A DNA stretch of 7,140 nucleotides from Bacteroidales bacterium UBA3816. Lineage in GTDB: Bacteria > Bacteroidota > Bacteroidia > Bacteroidales > P3. Shown here piece by piece: positions 7,067 to 7,140 of this stretch. The stretch is from NCBI GenBank assembly GCA_002368955.1, contig DFDY01000041.1:1-7140 (forward strand), given 5' to 3'. The translations under genes and the position numbers were made by a program. Under the pieces are notes generated by a model. It was not told the DNA's origin and ran no database searches. It saw nothing but the letters and a program-made list of their open reading frames with translations. Positions within the stretch are counted from its first letter, which is position 1; every line of letters starts with the position of its first letter.

Positions 7067-7098
7067 TTTGGCCGTTCGCATTTTTTTGCGTACTTTTG
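7067..7098 (+). promoter_or_regulatory. Predicted promoter of the rightward gene at 7104
   Basis: TTTG (7067-7070) and TACTTTTG (7091-7098), a full TAnnTTTG match, are separated by 20 nt. The start of transcription would fall about 5 nt after the -7 box, at or next to the ATG at 7104. The box resembles the dnaA promoter closely (both have TTTGCG just before the -7 element). Confidence 0.7.
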
Positions 7099-7103
7099 CC
7101 ACC

Positions 7104-7140
7104 ATGACAGACAAGAGCAAATATGTACGTTTCGACTGGG
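7104..7140 (+). CDS. 5' end of a gene, possibly an Rpn-family / PD-(D/E)XK nuclease-transposase protein
   Basis: Twelve codons are visible, MTDKSKYVRFDW, and the frame runs off the window. The sequence YVRFDW near the N-terminus is what I recall from a large Bacteroidetes family annotated as Rpn recombination-promoting nuclease or PD-(D/E)XK nuclease-family transposase, whose members continue with a basic helix. No catalytic residue is visible, so the call rests on this short match and is tentative. The start is supported by an excellent promoter 5 bp upstream. It is divergent from the GH97 gene, with 250 bp between the two starts. Confidence 0.5.
   Translation, partial: MTDKSKYVRFDW

Overview
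The window looks like ordinary chromosome from a fairly GC-rich member of the Bacteroidales, most likely Prevotella or a close relative. The signs are promoters of the Bacteroidetes type (TTTG, 19-20 nt, TAnnTTTG), no Shine-Dalgarno sequences in front of the starts, a glycoside hydrolase family 97 (GH97) enzyme, and protein sequences typical of the phylum. Coding sequence is GC-rich. The two intergenic stretches at 3129-3510 and 6854-7103 are clearly AT-richer.

Layout. Positions 1-321 hold the 3' end of a vitamin B12-dependent ribonucleotide reductase, ending in a cysteine-rich tail. On the same strand follow folB (dihydroneopterin aldolase, 402-779), a periplasmic N-acetylmuramoyl-L-alanine amidase with a low-complexity linker and a probable SPOR domain (776-2200, ATGA overlap with folB), and an MCE/MlaD-family lipid-transport protein (2226-3128). 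These three genes are spaced like one transcription unit. A 382-bp gap with a perfect 11-bp inverted repeat and a credible promoter leads into dnaA (3511-4917). On the opposite strand a GH97 alpha-glycosidase (6853-4901) converges on dnaA and overlaps its 3' end by 17 bp. A 250-bp divergent intergenic region carries one promoter for the GH97 gene and one for a rightward gene starting at 7104. Only 12 codons of that gene are visible, and they resemble the start of Rpn/PD-(D/E)XK nuclease-transposase proteins.

How the genes fit together. The plus-strand block is mostly core physiology: DNA precursor synthesis (reductase), folate synthesis (FolB), cell-wall remodelling at division (amidase), envelope lipid traffic (MlaD-like) and replication initiation (DnaA). 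The GH97 enzyme is a secreted carbohydrate-degrading protein without visible SusC/SusD neighbours. I see no RNA gene, CRISPR array, insertion sequence or defence island, and I do not see an undescribed system. The points that merit a second look are small: the convergent overlap, the predicted leaderless start at 7104, the A-tract array upstream of it, the inverted repeat before dnaA, and the tandem repeat in the amidase linker.
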